A stretch of DNA of 64,000 nucleotides from CAZPMT01 sp964587655 (GCA_964587655.1 CAZPMT010000011.1:20867-84866); one strand, 5' to 3'; numbered from the stretch's first letter, positions 25,870 to 34,105 are shown. A program made the numbers and translations. Notes: generated from the sequence alone by a model not told the origin.

Positions 25870-27189
25870 CTACCTCTTCTCGAAGACGCGCACAGTGTAG
25901 GGTTGTGTCGCGTAGATCGTCAGATAGTAGGTTCCGGCACTGTGCTGATACGACACGTCTGTGTTTGCACCGATCACGTTTGCCGCAATGGCCACTGGAA
26001 GGTTGTTCGGCGATGAGTTGATGTAGATCAGAAAGTTCCCCTCGCCAAACTCGCCCGGTTCCGTGTTCCAGTCGAGGCACCATTCACTACCCACAGTGAA
26101 GGTTTCTGTGTCCTTAGCTGCCTCGCCTTCCCACTGTGCGATGACGGCCCATTGCCCGGTTGTCTTCGGTACGGGCGCGGGCTGTGGAGGGAGGGGGGCA
26201 TCCCTTATGCCAACACCTATTCTGTCCTTCTGATTAAGCTTCTTCTCTCTTTCCTCGATCCTTTTGTCGATTTCAAGCCTCGCCGAAGGGGGAATGTTCT
26301 CTTCTCTCTCAAGGTTCGTCACGTCAATCACGGCCACGGCCACATACGGATCTGCGAGAAGGGGCCGTCTCACAAATGGCGTCATCAGGCGGTTGGGCTC
26401 TCCGAGCCGCCTCACAGGTTTTCGGTGCCCAGTGTACTCACGATGTGTGAATTGCCAACCTTCGCTCGTTGTTGCTTGCCCCTCGATCTGCGGTGAGCCA
26501 CTACGATTCTCCTTCAGTTCCCTCATGTCTGCCACCGCGCGCCGATAGTCGAGCTCGCCGTTGACCATCGCGCAGGCGTCACTACCAAGCTCCTGGCACA
26601 GCCTCAATCGTCTCTTTGGCGAGTTGAACGCCTTTTCGGTCGCTCGGCAGTAGAAGTTCAAACTCAGAATTGGCTGGGAACCCGTCCATCGCGAAATCCT
26701 GGCAGCGAATAAGGCATCATCCACTTGCCGTTCGTAGGTGACGCTGTCTTCGCCCCAGCTCGTGTCTGGGCCCTTGACATATCTATAGCCCCGCAATTCC
26801 AGTCGCCTTGAGGCATCTGCGAAGGAGGTAACCGTGCTGATTGTTCCAGCCGGTGGCTGGGCTGCATCGGTTAAACCGCCTTTCGCGTGTATAAGCCAGC
26901 CAACAAGCATGGCGCTAGAGAGCAAGACGGCCAGCGACACGCCTTCCCATAGGGTTTGGCGCGCGCGAAAGAATGCTCGCAGTTTGTTCTTAACGAGAGG
27001 AGCTTGAGGGAGAGTACTCGTTTCCCTTTTTCCGTCTTCACCGGGTTCAACCACCTCGGCGCTGAACTTCGGCGGCGCAACCGTAACGGTTATTTCGCCT
27101 TGACAGTGGTTACACTTTCCCTTCTGCCCCATGTACTCTTCGGGAATCTTGAGGGTCTTGCAGCAATGTGTACAGACAACGTCAAGCAT
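25870..27189 (-). CDS. Element cargo: zinc-ribbon, single-helix protein with secreted-type C-terminus
   Basis: The 439-residue protein has an N-terminal double-Cys zinc ribbon (CTHC at about 6-9, CNHC at about 26-29). A linker, one membrane helix (about residues 82-102) and a long, probably extracytoplasmic region follow. The C-terminal about 90 residues (GQWAVIAQWEGEAAKDTETF to YYLTIYATQPYTVRVFE) resemble a beta-sandwich often seen in planctomycete-type secreted proteins. A GGAGGGG ribosome site precedes the ATG. Base composition is lower in GC than the replication genes beside it. The function is unknown; as the only non-replication gene of the element it is the candidate cargo. Confidence 0.6.
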   Translation of the reverse strand: MLDVVCTHCCKTLKIPEEYMGQKGKCNHCQGEITVTVAPPKFSAEVVEPGEDGKRETSTLPQAPLVKNKLRAFFRARQTLWEGVSLAVLLSSAMLVGWLIHAKGGLTDAAQPPAGTISTVTSFADASRRLELRGYRYVKGPDTSWGEDSVTYERQVDDALFAARISRWTGSQPILSLNFYCRATEKAFNSPKRRLRLCQELGSDACAMVNGELDYRRAVADMRELKENRSGSPQIEGQATTSEGWQFTHREYTGHRKPVRRLGEPNRLMTPFVRRPLLADPYVAVAVIDVTNLEREENIPPSARLEIDKRIEEREKKLNQKDRIGVGIRDAPLPPQPAPVPKTTGQWAVIAQWEGEAAKDTETFTVGSEWCLDWNTEPGEFGEGNFLIYINSSPNNLPVAIAANVIGANTDVSYQHSAGTYYLTIYATQPYTVRVFEKR

Positions 27190-27258
27190 ACTTGCCCCTC
27201 CCCAAGGCTCCTCTTGTCGCCCCTCCCTTAGATAGGATGACTTACCCCGCCATAGGAA

Positions 27259-27825
27259 TCAAGAAGTCAGAGAGCATTTCGTAGACGCGCCAGCGCACAC
27301 GGGATTCACTTCATAGGTGCGGCTTGGGCGGCCCACCTTGACGGGTTGCGAATGTAGTCGGATATAGCCTCTTTCTTCGAGTATTGCTAGTGCGCCGTCC
27401 AGGTTATCAACTTGTGGGAAGCGGTACTTGTGTGCGGCGTGACAGTCGCGGCGTGTGAAGCCCTGTAATCCTTCGCGTTGAATCCATGCGAGGATCGCGC
27501 GCGCGCCGTCCATGTGCGGATCGGCTTGCATAGCATCGAACGCCACAAGCGCGTGCCGGATTAACACCTCGCCGATTCGGATCGCGTTGGACATGTCCAG
27601 GGCGTCAACGGGGCGCGCCCACGGTTCGCTGTCCGCGTATCGCGCAACGTGCATCACGCTGGCTATTCGAGCAATGGCGGCGGCGCATTTTCCGCCCCAG
27701 TCGCGCAAGTGCTCAAGCTCGCCCCCCTCGCCCATTGCGGATTCCAGGCGCAAACTGAAGGTATGCCACAATCCGCGCGCTTCATCGGATAATGTCAACG
27801 TGCGGCGTTTTCCATTCGTAGGCAT
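27259..27825 (-). CDS. DUF3987 helicase-like protein, C-terminal part (split gene)
   Basis: The 188-residue ORF begins with an ATG overlapping the stop of the preceding ORF in a TAATG pentamer. Its start (RRTLTLSDEARGLWHTF, then HLRDWGGKCAAAIARIASVMHVARY) is the segment that normally follows directly after the N-terminal part in one-piece DUF3987 proteins. A winged-helix-like tail (FTRRDCHAAHKYRFPQVDNL) ends it. Coupled reinitiation would yield both halves in similar amounts. The reading frames of the two halves differ. Whether this is an old frameshift, a programmed event or a stable two-subunit form cannot be told from the sequence. Confidence 0.75.
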   Translation of the reverse strand: MPTNGKRRTLTLSDEARGLWHTFSLRLESAMGEGGELEHLRDWGGKCAAAIARIASVMHVARYADSEPWARPVDALDMSNAIRIGEVLIRHALVAFDAMQADPHMDGARAILAWIQREGLQGFTRRDCHAAHKYRFPQVDNLDGALAILEERGYIRLHSQPVKVGRPSRTYEVNPVCAGASTKCSLTS

Positions 27826-28961
27826 TAGGAATTCTCCGGCGTGCGTTCGTGCGCGAGGATCGCGCGGATCATGTCGTGATAGGCGTCTTCGATAGCGCGC
27901 GGCATGGGCGGTGTTGACAGAGAACGTTGTCCAATGTTGCTGCGCGGAACAATCCACAAGAAGCGGCCAAGAAAACCCCGGCCCCGGAATTCGTGTGTGT
28001 TGCGAAGCGATGCGAGAACATCGGGCTGCAAGCACAGCGAAACGGTTAGCGCGGGGTTTGCCAGATAAACGCTCGCACGCGACACGCGATCAACGACAAC
28101 CGGCGCGCCCTCGTGCGCCTTCAGCCACAGGTCCAGATTCGCGCCCCCGTGTTTGCTATACCGGCCCCCAAGGATTCCCAAGACGCCGCTTTCATCCGAC
28201 ATGACGGCCAAAGATTCGCCGTTCTCCTGCATAAGCGCCGCCAAGTGTTCAACTGTCACGTCATCGGCCACTACGCGCGGGAATGTCGGCACGGCGGGGA
28301 TGTCGTGTTCCACGGCTTCGATTTCGCGCATGATATCGGGAACGTCTTCGTTCTTGGTCTTGACCGCTTTCGCCCGCAAGTGTTCAATGCGCCCGGTAAG
28401 GGTCTTGACTTCGCTTTGGGTTCTTGCGATCACGGGTTCTAGTGCGGCCCGTTGCTCCGCTTGCCACAGCATATGCGGGCGCGTTGCGGCATTTTGCGCG
28501 CCGGTTTTGCGTTCTCCGGGCGGCAACACCACAGCGGCCCACAGCCCTAGCGGTTGCTTATAGTCAGGCTTGATCCGCACCTCAAACGTGCGTTGCGCGG
28601 CGGCGGCACAGGCGGCCAACGGCAACATCGCGGCGGCTTCGCGCGGGACTTCCAGAGATGACGCCAGAGCATCGGCGAAGGCTTTCAGGACGGGCGGGAA
28701 CACGTTTGCCGGCCACTCCGGGATAATACCCGCATCCAACGGGATCGGCGGCGTCCAAGGCTCCGGCGCAACGGCCCCGGCCCCCGGCGTCAACCACTCA
28801 GGCGGCACGGGTTCCGCGACAGCGGCGATTGCTTCGCGCAACTGGATGTCAAGCTCATCGCCAGCATCGCGCGGCGGCGGGGTGAAGCCGTCCCAAGGTT
28901 GCCCAATCCGATCCTGTAACCAATCCGCGCAATCGCGACTATCTGTCAATGTAGGCGGCAT
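27825..28961 (-). CDS. DUF3987 helicase/primase-associated protein, N-terminal part (split gene)
   Basis: The 378-residue ORF carries the DUF3987 core: a hydrophobic segment ahead of PPGERKT (degenerate Walker A, about residue 150), LAVMSDESGVLGIL (Walker B-like) and FRGRGFLGRFLWIVPRSN. Such proteins partner toprim/CHC2 primases in mobile elements and are thought to help replicate them. I chose the ATG at 28961 behind GGGAGATCCTGAT; an upstream ATG at 29006 lacks this. The ORF stops in the linker before the conserved C-terminal helical domain, which continues in the next ORF through TAATG. Confidence 0.8.
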   Translation of the reverse strand: MPPTLTDSRDCADWLQDRIGQPWDGFTPPPRDAGDELDIQLREAIAAVAEPVPPEWLTPGAGAVAPEPWTPPIPLDAGIIPEWPANVFPPVLKAFADALASSLEVPREAAAMLPLAACAAAAQRTFEVRIKPDYKQPLGLWAAVVLPPGERKTGAQNAATRPHMLWQAEQRAALEPVIARTQSEVKTLTGRIEHLRAKAVKTKNEDVPDIMREIEAVEHDIPAVPTFPRVVADDVTVEHLAALMQENGESLAVMSDESGVLGILGGRYSKHGGANLDLWLKAHEGAPVVVDRVSRASVYLANPALTVSLCLQPDVLASLRNTHEFRGRGFLGRFLWIVPRSNIGQRSLSTPPMPRAIEDAYHDMIRAILAHERTPENS

Positions 28962-29431
28962 ATCAGGATCTCCCGTGCGCCCGGAAGTGCGGCAAGTGCG
29001 CGGCACACGTCGCGGGCATAAGTCTCTCCGGGTTCGTCGTTATCAGGAAGGATCACAATGCGAACGAAGCGCGCCAACGGCCCCCAGTGCGCTTTACAGG
29101 CGGCTTGCGCGCCTCCGGGGGATGTCGTGGCAAGAAGTCCAAGCAAGATCAAAGCGCTCGCGCATTTCTCGCCTTCGCAAACATAAACCGTTTCCGTGCT
29201 CGCGGCCTTCGCGATTCCGTCCAGATTGAAAAGCGGGCGCGGCTCCGGCGCGGCTCCGGCCTTGAAACCGGCCCCGTTCGGCACAAAGTAGGGAATACAA
29301 TTTTTGTTGCCTTCGCCGTCATCGAAGCGCGCGACACGACCAATAACAGATCCGGCGGCGTCGTGATAGTCCCATGCAAAGCGAAATCGTTTTTCTTCCC
29401 ATACGGCGGGGATTCCCGGCGGGCGTGTCAT
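28946..29431 (-). CDS. Toprim-domain primase subunit
   Basis: The 161-residue protein has a toprim fold: VYVCEGEKCASALILL gives the catalytic Glu, and IVILPDNDEPGETYARDV gives the DxD-type metal site. An N-terminal zinc-free region (FRFAWDYHDAAGSVIGRVARF) is of the kind that follows CHC2 domains in satellite primases. Its ATG at 29431 overlaps the primase stop in ATGA, so translation is coupled. With the CHC2 ORF upstream it makes a two-gene version of a DnaG-like primase. Confidence 0.8.
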   Translation of the reverse strand: MTRPPGIPAVWEEKRFRFAWDYHDAAGSVIGRVARFDDGEGNKNCIPYFVPNGAGFKAGAAPEPRPLFNLDGIAKAASTETVYVCEGEKCASALILLGLLATTSPGGAQAACKAHWGPLARFVRIVILPDNDEPGETYARDVCRALAALPGAREILICRLH

Positions 29432-29736
29432 CGGCAAAGCCCCCATGCGTCCGCGAGGTGCACCAGGGCGTCAAGAAACGACACGGCATATCGGCGTTGG
29501 ACAAACGCGATAATGTCGGCCCCTTTCGCGCCGCACGAGTAGCAGGTGAATTGCCCGGTTCCCGTGTGCACGCGAAATGATCCGGGGCGCGTGTCGGCAT
29601 GGAATGGGCAAAGCGGGCCTTGATTCCACGCTTGCGCGCGCTTCGGTTGCCAGCCGGGAAATTCGGCGGCGTAGAACGCGCCGGGATCAATACTCGCCTT
29701 CACCGTGGCGGCGTCAAGCTCGCGGGCGTTACGCAT
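29428..29736 (-). CDS. CHC2 zinc-finger primase subunit
   Basis: The 102-residue protein carries a CHC2 zinc finger (CPFHADT, then FTCYSCGAKGADIIAFVQ). These domains bind template DNA in DnaG-type primases. I chose the ATG at 29736, which overlaps the stop of the excisionase-like ORF by 8 bases; a start at 29790 would add 18 residues and overlap by 62 bases. It is translationally coupled to the toprim ORF by ATGA. Confidence 0.75.
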   Translation of the reverse strand: MRNARELDAATVKASIDPGAFYAAEFPGWQPKRAQAWNQGPLCPFHADTRPGSFRVHTGTGQFTCYSCGAKGADIIAFVQRRYAVSFLDALVHLADAWGLCR

Positions 29737-29944
29737 TGCCGGTAGCCTTGCGGCTTCTCGAATCAAGCCACCCAAAGAAGCGGGATTCATCGATCAGGAT
29801 TTTTCGCCCCGCTTGCACGATAGCCCCATTCAACCCATTCTTTTTGCGGTTGAATAGGGCGGCGCGCAACCATGCCGATGTGCACCAGGGATTCTTTTCG
29901 AGGAATTGCCCGGTGCTCAATAAGGTGGGAATTTCGTTGCTCAT
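29729..29944 (-). CDS. Excisionase/AlpA-like small DNA-binding protein
   Basis: The 71-residue protein matches the usual MerR-like HTH excisionase pattern: STGQFLEKNPWCTSAWLRAALF, then NGLNGAIVQAGRKILIDESR and FFGWL. An AAGGAG ribosome site precedes the ATG. Such proteins direct excision or regulate the element. It sits first in the minus-strand replication block, just below a hairpin at 30036-30053. Confidence 0.75.
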   Translation of the reverse strand: MSNEIPTLLSTGQFLEKNPWCTSAWLRAALFNRKKNGLNGAIVQAGRKILIDESRFFGWLDSRSRKATGNA

Positions 29945-30035
29945 CTTCTGCGACTCCTTGCGGTTGCGGGCGATGCTCTGATATCACCCTCTACTCTTTG
30001 GCAAGGATTTCGCAGAAGTAAGACTAGAAGTTTCG

Positions 30036-30053
30036 TAGACGATTTTCCGTCTA
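30036..30053. promoter_or_regulatory. Hairpin/operator upstream of excisionase-like gene
   Basis: Inverted TAGACG/CGTCTA arms flank six bases between the unknown regulator gene and the excisionase-like gene. It could be an operator or terminator; the role is open. Confidence 0.35.
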
Positions 30054-30061
30054 TGTAGAAA

Positions 30062-30907
30062 TCAGGTTTCTTCTTCTTCGCCCGATAGGATTTCGTTGTT
30101 CACTGGAAGCGCCCGGCGCTGCCAATCGTTCAATCGGCGGAATTCTTCGGCCCCCTCTATAGCGCGGCAAGTCAGGGCGAAGCGCGCGCCGTCATAGATG
30201 CTCTTCTTGCTGACAACCGGGAAGATGTTCTCTGGCAATCCGCGTTTTCTCGCTTTACCTCGCAACGTGCCTATTGCGCTAATCAGACGCAAAGCGAACC
30301 TATCCAGGTTCTCGCGATATGCTTGCCCCGGCCACCCGGCGACCAAGAGTTCATGCGCGGTTGCTCCTTTGGGATGTTCCGCAATCAAGACCCGTACGAT
30401 CTGCATTTCTTTGGTGGGTTTGTCCTTGGACGCGCGGAAGCGGATTTCCTTGCCGTTGGCCGTCAACGTCATACCGTTCGCGTTTTCGGACACGTTCAAG
30501 ACGATGCTTTCGGCGGCGGGCGGCGGCGCGCTTTCGTCTGTCGCGGCTTGGGGCGACGTTGCGGATAGTTGCGGGAAACCCAAGCTCTTTGCCCACGCAA
30601 TAACGGCCTCCGGCCACAGATAGGAGGCGACATGTTGCGGATACCGCTCTGACTTCTTGCGCTCCCTGTCGGCGGCAAGCTTGCCGTGAAGTAGTTCGAT
30701 GTGTGCCAAATGCTCTTCTCTCGTTACGGGCAACAGCGTCAACTCGCCTTGTTCGATTGCCGCACGAAGCATTTGGCACGTGTTGTCGAAGATTTCAAAG
30801 GCGGGATCGCTGCGCCAGAGCATATGCTTTGGATCAAGACCATTGATCCGCTTCGCTGCTTCATGGATATCCCATATCTCGCTTGGCAAGGTTGTCTTCT
30901 CGTTCAT
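30062..30907 (-). CDS. Element protein of unknown function, possible winged-helix regulator
   Basis: The 281-residue protein has no family I can name. A Lys/Arg-rich segment with a helix-like pattern (KEMQIVRVLIAEHPKGATAHELL, then RFALRLISAIGTLRGKARKRG) in the middle to C-terminal part is consistent with a winged helix. Its ATG overlaps the integrase stop in ATGA, so it is probably made from the integrase transcript. Acidic C-terminus (SGEEEET). Confidence 0.6.
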   Translation of the reverse strand: MNEKTTLPSEIWDIHEAAKRINGLDPKHMLWRSDPAFEIFDNTCQMLRAAIEQGELTLLPVTREEHLAHIELLHGKLAADRERKKSERYPQHVASYLWPEAVIAWAKSLGFPQLSATSPQAATDESAPPPAAESIVLNVSENANGMTLTANGKEIRFRASKDKPTKEMQIVRVLIAEHPKGATAHELLVAGWPGQAYRENLDRFALRLISAIGTLRGKARKRGLPENIFPVVSKKSIYDGARFALTCRAIEGAEEFRRLNDWQRRALPVNNEILSGEEEET

Positions 30908-32010
30908 TCAGCGGCTTCCTTATCGGTTGGTGGATTGAATACGGCGGCGGCCATGCGGTTCAAGACGGCGGCGGAATGTTGCGGCGACAAGTGCGAGTAT
31001 CTCAGGGACATTTGCGCCGTCTTGTGTCCAAGAATCGCGCCGATTTCCGTTAGGCTTGCCCCGCTCATTGCCAAGTAGCTTGCGCACGTGTGGCGCAAGT
31101 CATGGAATTTGAAGTCGTGAATCTTGGCGCTTTCCAGGGCGTAGTCAAACGCATTGCGAAAGTTCATCGCGTGCGGCTTTTCACCACGGCGGAAAGGCGC
31201 GGCAAAAACAAGGTTTGTGTCCAAGCGGCGCAACTTGCCGCGTTCCCGCATGATGTCAAGCGCGGGATTCACAAGCGGGATGACACGGCGCGTCGCGTTT
31301 TTCACGTCTTCGGGCGCAAGGGTAATCACGCATCGGTGCAAGTCGATCTTATCCCATGTCAGGTTTTCGATTTCGCCCCGGCGCATTCCCGTGCAAATGG
31401 CCAATGTCGCCACGTCGTACAAGTCGGGATTGCGACTTGCCCGGCATGCGGAAAGCAACCGCTCGCGTTCGTCATCGGCCAAGTAGCGCACGCGGCCCGG
31501 CGCGGGCGAAGGCTTGCGCACGCGCGCCACGGGGTTCATGTCCAACCAAGCAAGCTCTTTCACGGCGAAAGAGAACATGTGAGAGATCAGGGCAAGGTAT
31601 CGCAAGACAGTGGTGGGCGAACGGCGTTCGCTTTGCCCCGTGCTTCCGGCGGCCAATTCGTCGCGCAATTCGCCTATGCGTTGCGGCGTGCAATCGGCGA
31701 GGGCATACGGCCCCAGCTTGGCGCGCCACCATTCCACATGCGGGATCATGGTGCGTTGACTGCTTGGGCGCTTGTGCGGCATAACATCGCGCAAGTAACG
31801 ATCCGCGAGTTGCGAAAATGTCCGGCGTCGCGACTCGTGCGCCGGGAAATACTTCCCTTGCTTGATCGCGACTTCGGTTTCCTTCGCCCATTCCGTCGCG
31901 TCCGATTTTCTTTCAAACGTCATTGTTTCCGCCGGGCGGCCCTTGATTCGCACGCGCACGCGATAGCGCGTCTTGCCGTCTTCCGTCTTCCGTGTTTCAA
32001 TCGTTGCCAT
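30904..32010 (-). CDS. int: Tyrosine recombinase (integrase)
   Basis: The 368-residue protein has a SAM-like N-terminal domain and the catalytic domain with R in ICTGMRRGEI, H-x-x-R in FHDLRHTCASYL, H in ILGHKTAQMSLRY and the nucleophilic Tyr in RYSHLSP. I chose the ATG at 32010, which has a GGAGGTGAAC ribosome site. It lies 378 bases from the tRNA-Leu gene in which it integrates. The next gene is coupled through ATGA. Confidence 0.9.
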   Translation of the reverse strand: MATIETRKTEDGKTRYRVRVRIKGRPAETMTFERKSDATEWAKETEVAIKQGKYFPAHESRRRTFSQLADRYLRDVMPHKRPSSQRTMIPHVEWWRAKLGPYALADCTPQRIGELRDELAAGSTGQSERRSPTTVLRYLALISHMFSFAVKELAWLDMNPVARVRKPSPAPGRVRYLADDERERLLSACRASRNPDLYDVATLAICTGMRRGEIENLTWDKIDLHRCVITLAPEDVKNATRRVIPLVNPALDIMRERGKLRRLDTNLVFAAPFRRGEKPHAMNFRNAFDYALESAKIHDFKFHDLRHTCASYLAMSGASLTEIGAILGHKTAQMSLRYSHLSPQHSAAVLNRMAAAVFNPPTDKEAAE

Positions 32011-32023
32011 GTTCACCTCCGCA

Positions 32024-32043
32024 ATTTTGTGGATTTTGTTCCG
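32024..32043 (+). repeat. TGTGGATTTTGTTCCG motif, integrase end
   Basis: Stands just upstream of the integrase ribosome site. Matches 32235-32249 directly and 25623-25642 inverted. Confidence 0.55.
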
Positions 32044-32198
32044 CGATTCTAGGGAGTGAATCCGTGTATTCGCGGGTCTTCCCACAACGTCAATGACAGT
32101 CTATCACAACGGGTAATTGAAGTCAAGCGGATATATTATCCGGTGACTGTCAATCGTAAATGACTGCTCTTGCTTGCCTTTCGGTGTGATACTTGCGC

Positions 32199-32325
32199 GG
32201 CGGGACACTCACGGGACAGTAGCAACCGAATATCGTGGATTTTGTTCCGGTTTCCCTAGAGAGTACAGGGGGATGAAAGCAAGCGGCGGGACACGTGTTA
32301 TCTGTCAGTGTCCCGCCAGTGTCCC
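32199..32325. repeat. Cluster of GTGTCCCGCC arm-type motifs, integrase end
   Basis: Motif units lie inverted at 32199-32218 and 32284-32293 and direct at 32308-32325, with a TGTGGATTTTGTTCCG-like unit at 32235-32249 between them. The pattern resembles integrase arm-binding regions near an attachment site. Confidence 0.6.
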
Positions 32326-32388
32326 ATGAATGGGTTTTCTTAGGATGTGCTCAAGAGGGGTGATCGTCGTTTCAGTCAATGTTTTCAA

Positions 32389-32474
32389 TGGTGGGCGAGG
32401 AGGGAGTTGAACCCTCAATCCATTACTGGCAGCGGATTTTAAGTCCGCCGTGTATGCCATTCCACCACTCGCCC
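32389..32474 (-). tRNA. tRNA-Leu (anticodon UAA)
   Basis: The 86-base minus-strand sequence folds as a class II tRNA: acceptor GGGCGAG pairs with CTCGCCC, anticodon arm GCGGA-CTTAAAA-TCCGC gives anticodon TAA, a long variable arm follows, and the T loop is TTCAACT. CCA is encoded. Its 3' 33 bases are the attachment core of the integrative element. Confidence 0.95.
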
Positions 32475-32533
32475 CTTGCAGGTTTGAGCGTCGTCCCCGG
32501 TCACGACGGCCTCGAATCTGGTAGTTAACAAAA

Positions 32534-32608
32534 TGGAGGCGGCATCCGGAGTCGAACCGGAGATACAAGGTTTTGCAGACCTTTGCCTTACCACTTGGCT
32601 ATGCCGCC
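32534..32608 (-). tRNA. tRNA-Cys (anticodon GCA)
   Basis: The 75-base sequence folds with acceptor GGCGGCA/TGCCGCC, anticodon loop CTGCAAA (anticodon GCA), T loop GTTCGACT and an encoded CCA. It stands 59 bases upstream of tRNA-Leu in the same direction. Confidence 0.95.
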
Positions 32609-32620
32609 CCGGCTTCAGCA

Positions 32621-32650
32621 ATTCTATCCGACGCTCTTTGCGCATGTCAA
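32621..32650 (-). promoter_or_regulatory. Promoter for tRNA-Cys/tRNA-Leu
   Basis: TTGACA and TAGAAT are spaced by 18 bases, and the predicted start lies about 6 bases from the tRNA-Cys 5' end. Its -35 side borders the 32677-32773 palindromic repeat. Confidence 0.7.
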
Positions 32651-32676
32651 CCGCACCAAAGAACTCGCGCCGTTCG

Positions 32677-32773
32677 GTTCCGTGGCCGCGGCGTCCTCGC
32701 CGCGTTTTCTTAAAGAACCGCTTGACGCAGGTGTGTGCGCCGAAACGCGGCGAGGACGCCGCGGCCACGGAAC
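32677..32773. repeat. 31-base-arm palindromic repeat, copy 1
   Basis: Perfect inverted arms (GTTCCGTGGCCGCGGCGTCC and onward to 32707; complement 32743-32773) flank a 35-base loop. The same arms and loop recur at 53763-53861. Confidence 0.9.
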
Positions 32774-32794
32774 TGAACGAATCGCGCGCGGGTC

Positions 32795-34105
32795 TCACGC
32801 GCGTTCGCGCGCTTCTTTCCAGGCTTTGCCCAGCGTGATGCCGTGCGCTACCAGCGGGTCCTCAGTGAGGCCGTTGCGCGACATCCTCTCGGCGATCCAA
32901 CCATCGAGCTGGCTTTCGAGATCGCGCGCCGTGTCCGGGTCCTGTTCGGCGATGTTGCGAAGTTCGTCCGGGTCGGCGCGCAGGTCATACAACTCGCGCA
33001 TGGGTGTGCGGTAGAAGTCCTCCTCGCGCGCGGCTATGAACTTGTGCGTGCGCGTCCGGATGGACCACTTCATCTGCCACGTGCACTCCTCGCTCACGAC
33101 AAACTCGCGCGTCGGCTCGGTGGTCTCGCCGCGCAGCCAGGGAGCGAGATTCATCCCCTCCATCTCGCCGGGAATTGGGATGCCGCAGAGATTCAATAGC
33201 GTCGGCGCGATGTCGACGTGCGCGGCCAGATGCGGGATGCGGCCCGGCTTGAGATCCGGGCGCCTGAAGATCAGCGGCACATGCAGATTGCCGTCGTACA
33301 GCCCATGATGATCGAAAAAGATCTTGTGCCGGTACATCAGTTCCCCGTGGTCGCTGGTCAGCACCACCAGCGTGTCATCGGCGATCCCAAACGCATCGAC
33401 CGCCTCGATCAGTTTTCCGATGCCCTCGTCGCAGTATCGGATTTCAGCGTCGTAGAGCGCCTTGAGATACTCCGCGTCGGTGATGTTCTTGCCGAGCTTG
33501 CTGAACCACGTCTCGCGCCACGCCCGCCCCAGCGGGTGTTCCATAAGTCCGTCAAGGGAACGGTTCGACGGGTCCTCAGGATCGCCCTTGTAGAACAATG
33601 TGCGATAGGCCCGCGGCGGCAGGTAGGGCGTATGCGGGTCCCAGTAATGCACGAACATGAAAAACGGTTCTTTGGTGTGATGTTTCAACCACGGGATCGC
33701 GCGACGGTTGATCTCACGATTGTCGCAATTGATGCTCAGCGCCCGCCGGCGCGTAGGGTCGATGTAGAACTCGTAACCCTGCGAGAAACCGAAACGCCAC
33801 TCGCCGAGGTTGTCGATCGCGCACGTCGTGTAGCCGTTCTTCTGCAAGAGCGACGCGAGCCACGGCGCCGACCGCGAGATCCCGCGCGTTCCCCCGTGCG
33901 ACACGACCCCGTGCGTGATCGGATACTGTCCGGTGTTGATGGTCACGAACGACGGGTGCGTAGGAATGGCCGGCGCGATCATCCAGTCGAACACCGTCCC
34001 CTGCGCCGCCAGCGCGTCCATGTTGGGAGACGTGTTCCGCCCATACCCGTAACACCCAAGATGATCCGCCCTAAGCGTATCAATGACAATGAAAAGAACG
34101 TTCAA
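32795..34105 (-). CDS. Sulfatase-family hydrolase/transferase lacking the formylglycine Cys/Ser
   Basis: The 436-residue alkaline-phosphatase-superfamily protein has the metal motifs FIVIDTLRADHLG (D9), NMDALAAQG, and LVVLTSDHGEL. The usual active-site C/S-x-P-S-R is T49-H-P-S-F53, so there is no residue for formylglycine and no motif Arg. A Thr nucleophile is known in LtaS-type phosphoglycerol transferases, so phospho-transfer or phosphodiester cleavage is possible. No signal peptide is seen. The start is TTG at 34105 with only a weak upstream GAAGG. Confidence 0.75.
   Translation of the reverse strand: MNVLFIVIDTLRADHLGCYGYGRNTSPNMDALAAQGTVFDWMIAPAIPTHPSFVTINTGQYPITHGVVSHGGTRGISRSAPWLASLLQKNGYTTCAIDNLGEWRFGFSQGYEFYIDPTRRRALSINCDNREINRRAIPWLKHHTKEPFFMFVHYWDPHTPYLPPRAYRTLFYKGDPEDPSNRSLDGLMEHPLGRAWRETWFSKLGKNITDAEYLKALYDAEIRYCDEGIGKLIEAVDAFGIADDTLVVLTSDHGELMYRHKIFFDHHGLYDGNLHVPLIFRRPDLKPGRIPHLAAHVDIAPTLLNLCGIPIPGEMEGMNLAPWLRGETTEPTREFVVSEECTWQMKWSIRTRTHKFIAAREEDFYRTPMRELYDLRADPDELRNIAEQDPDTARDLESQLDGWIAERMSRNGLTEDPLVAHGITLGKAWKEARERA

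Larger units (their letters stand above)
25367..32421. mobile_element. 7 kb integrative element in the 3' end of tRNA-Leu(UAA)
   Basis: A 33-base exact direct repeat of the tRNA-Leu 3' end stands at 25367-25399 and 32389-32421. The integrase lies next to the intact tRNA. Genes on the minus strand run integrase, unknown, excisionase-like, CHC2 primase, toprim, DUF3987 part 1 and part 2, then a cargo gene. Arm-type motif repeats (GTGTCCCGCC; TGTGGATTTTGTTCCG) stand at both ends. No capsid, terminase or conjugation genes are present, so it resembles a satellite or a small integrative replicon. Confidence 0.85.
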
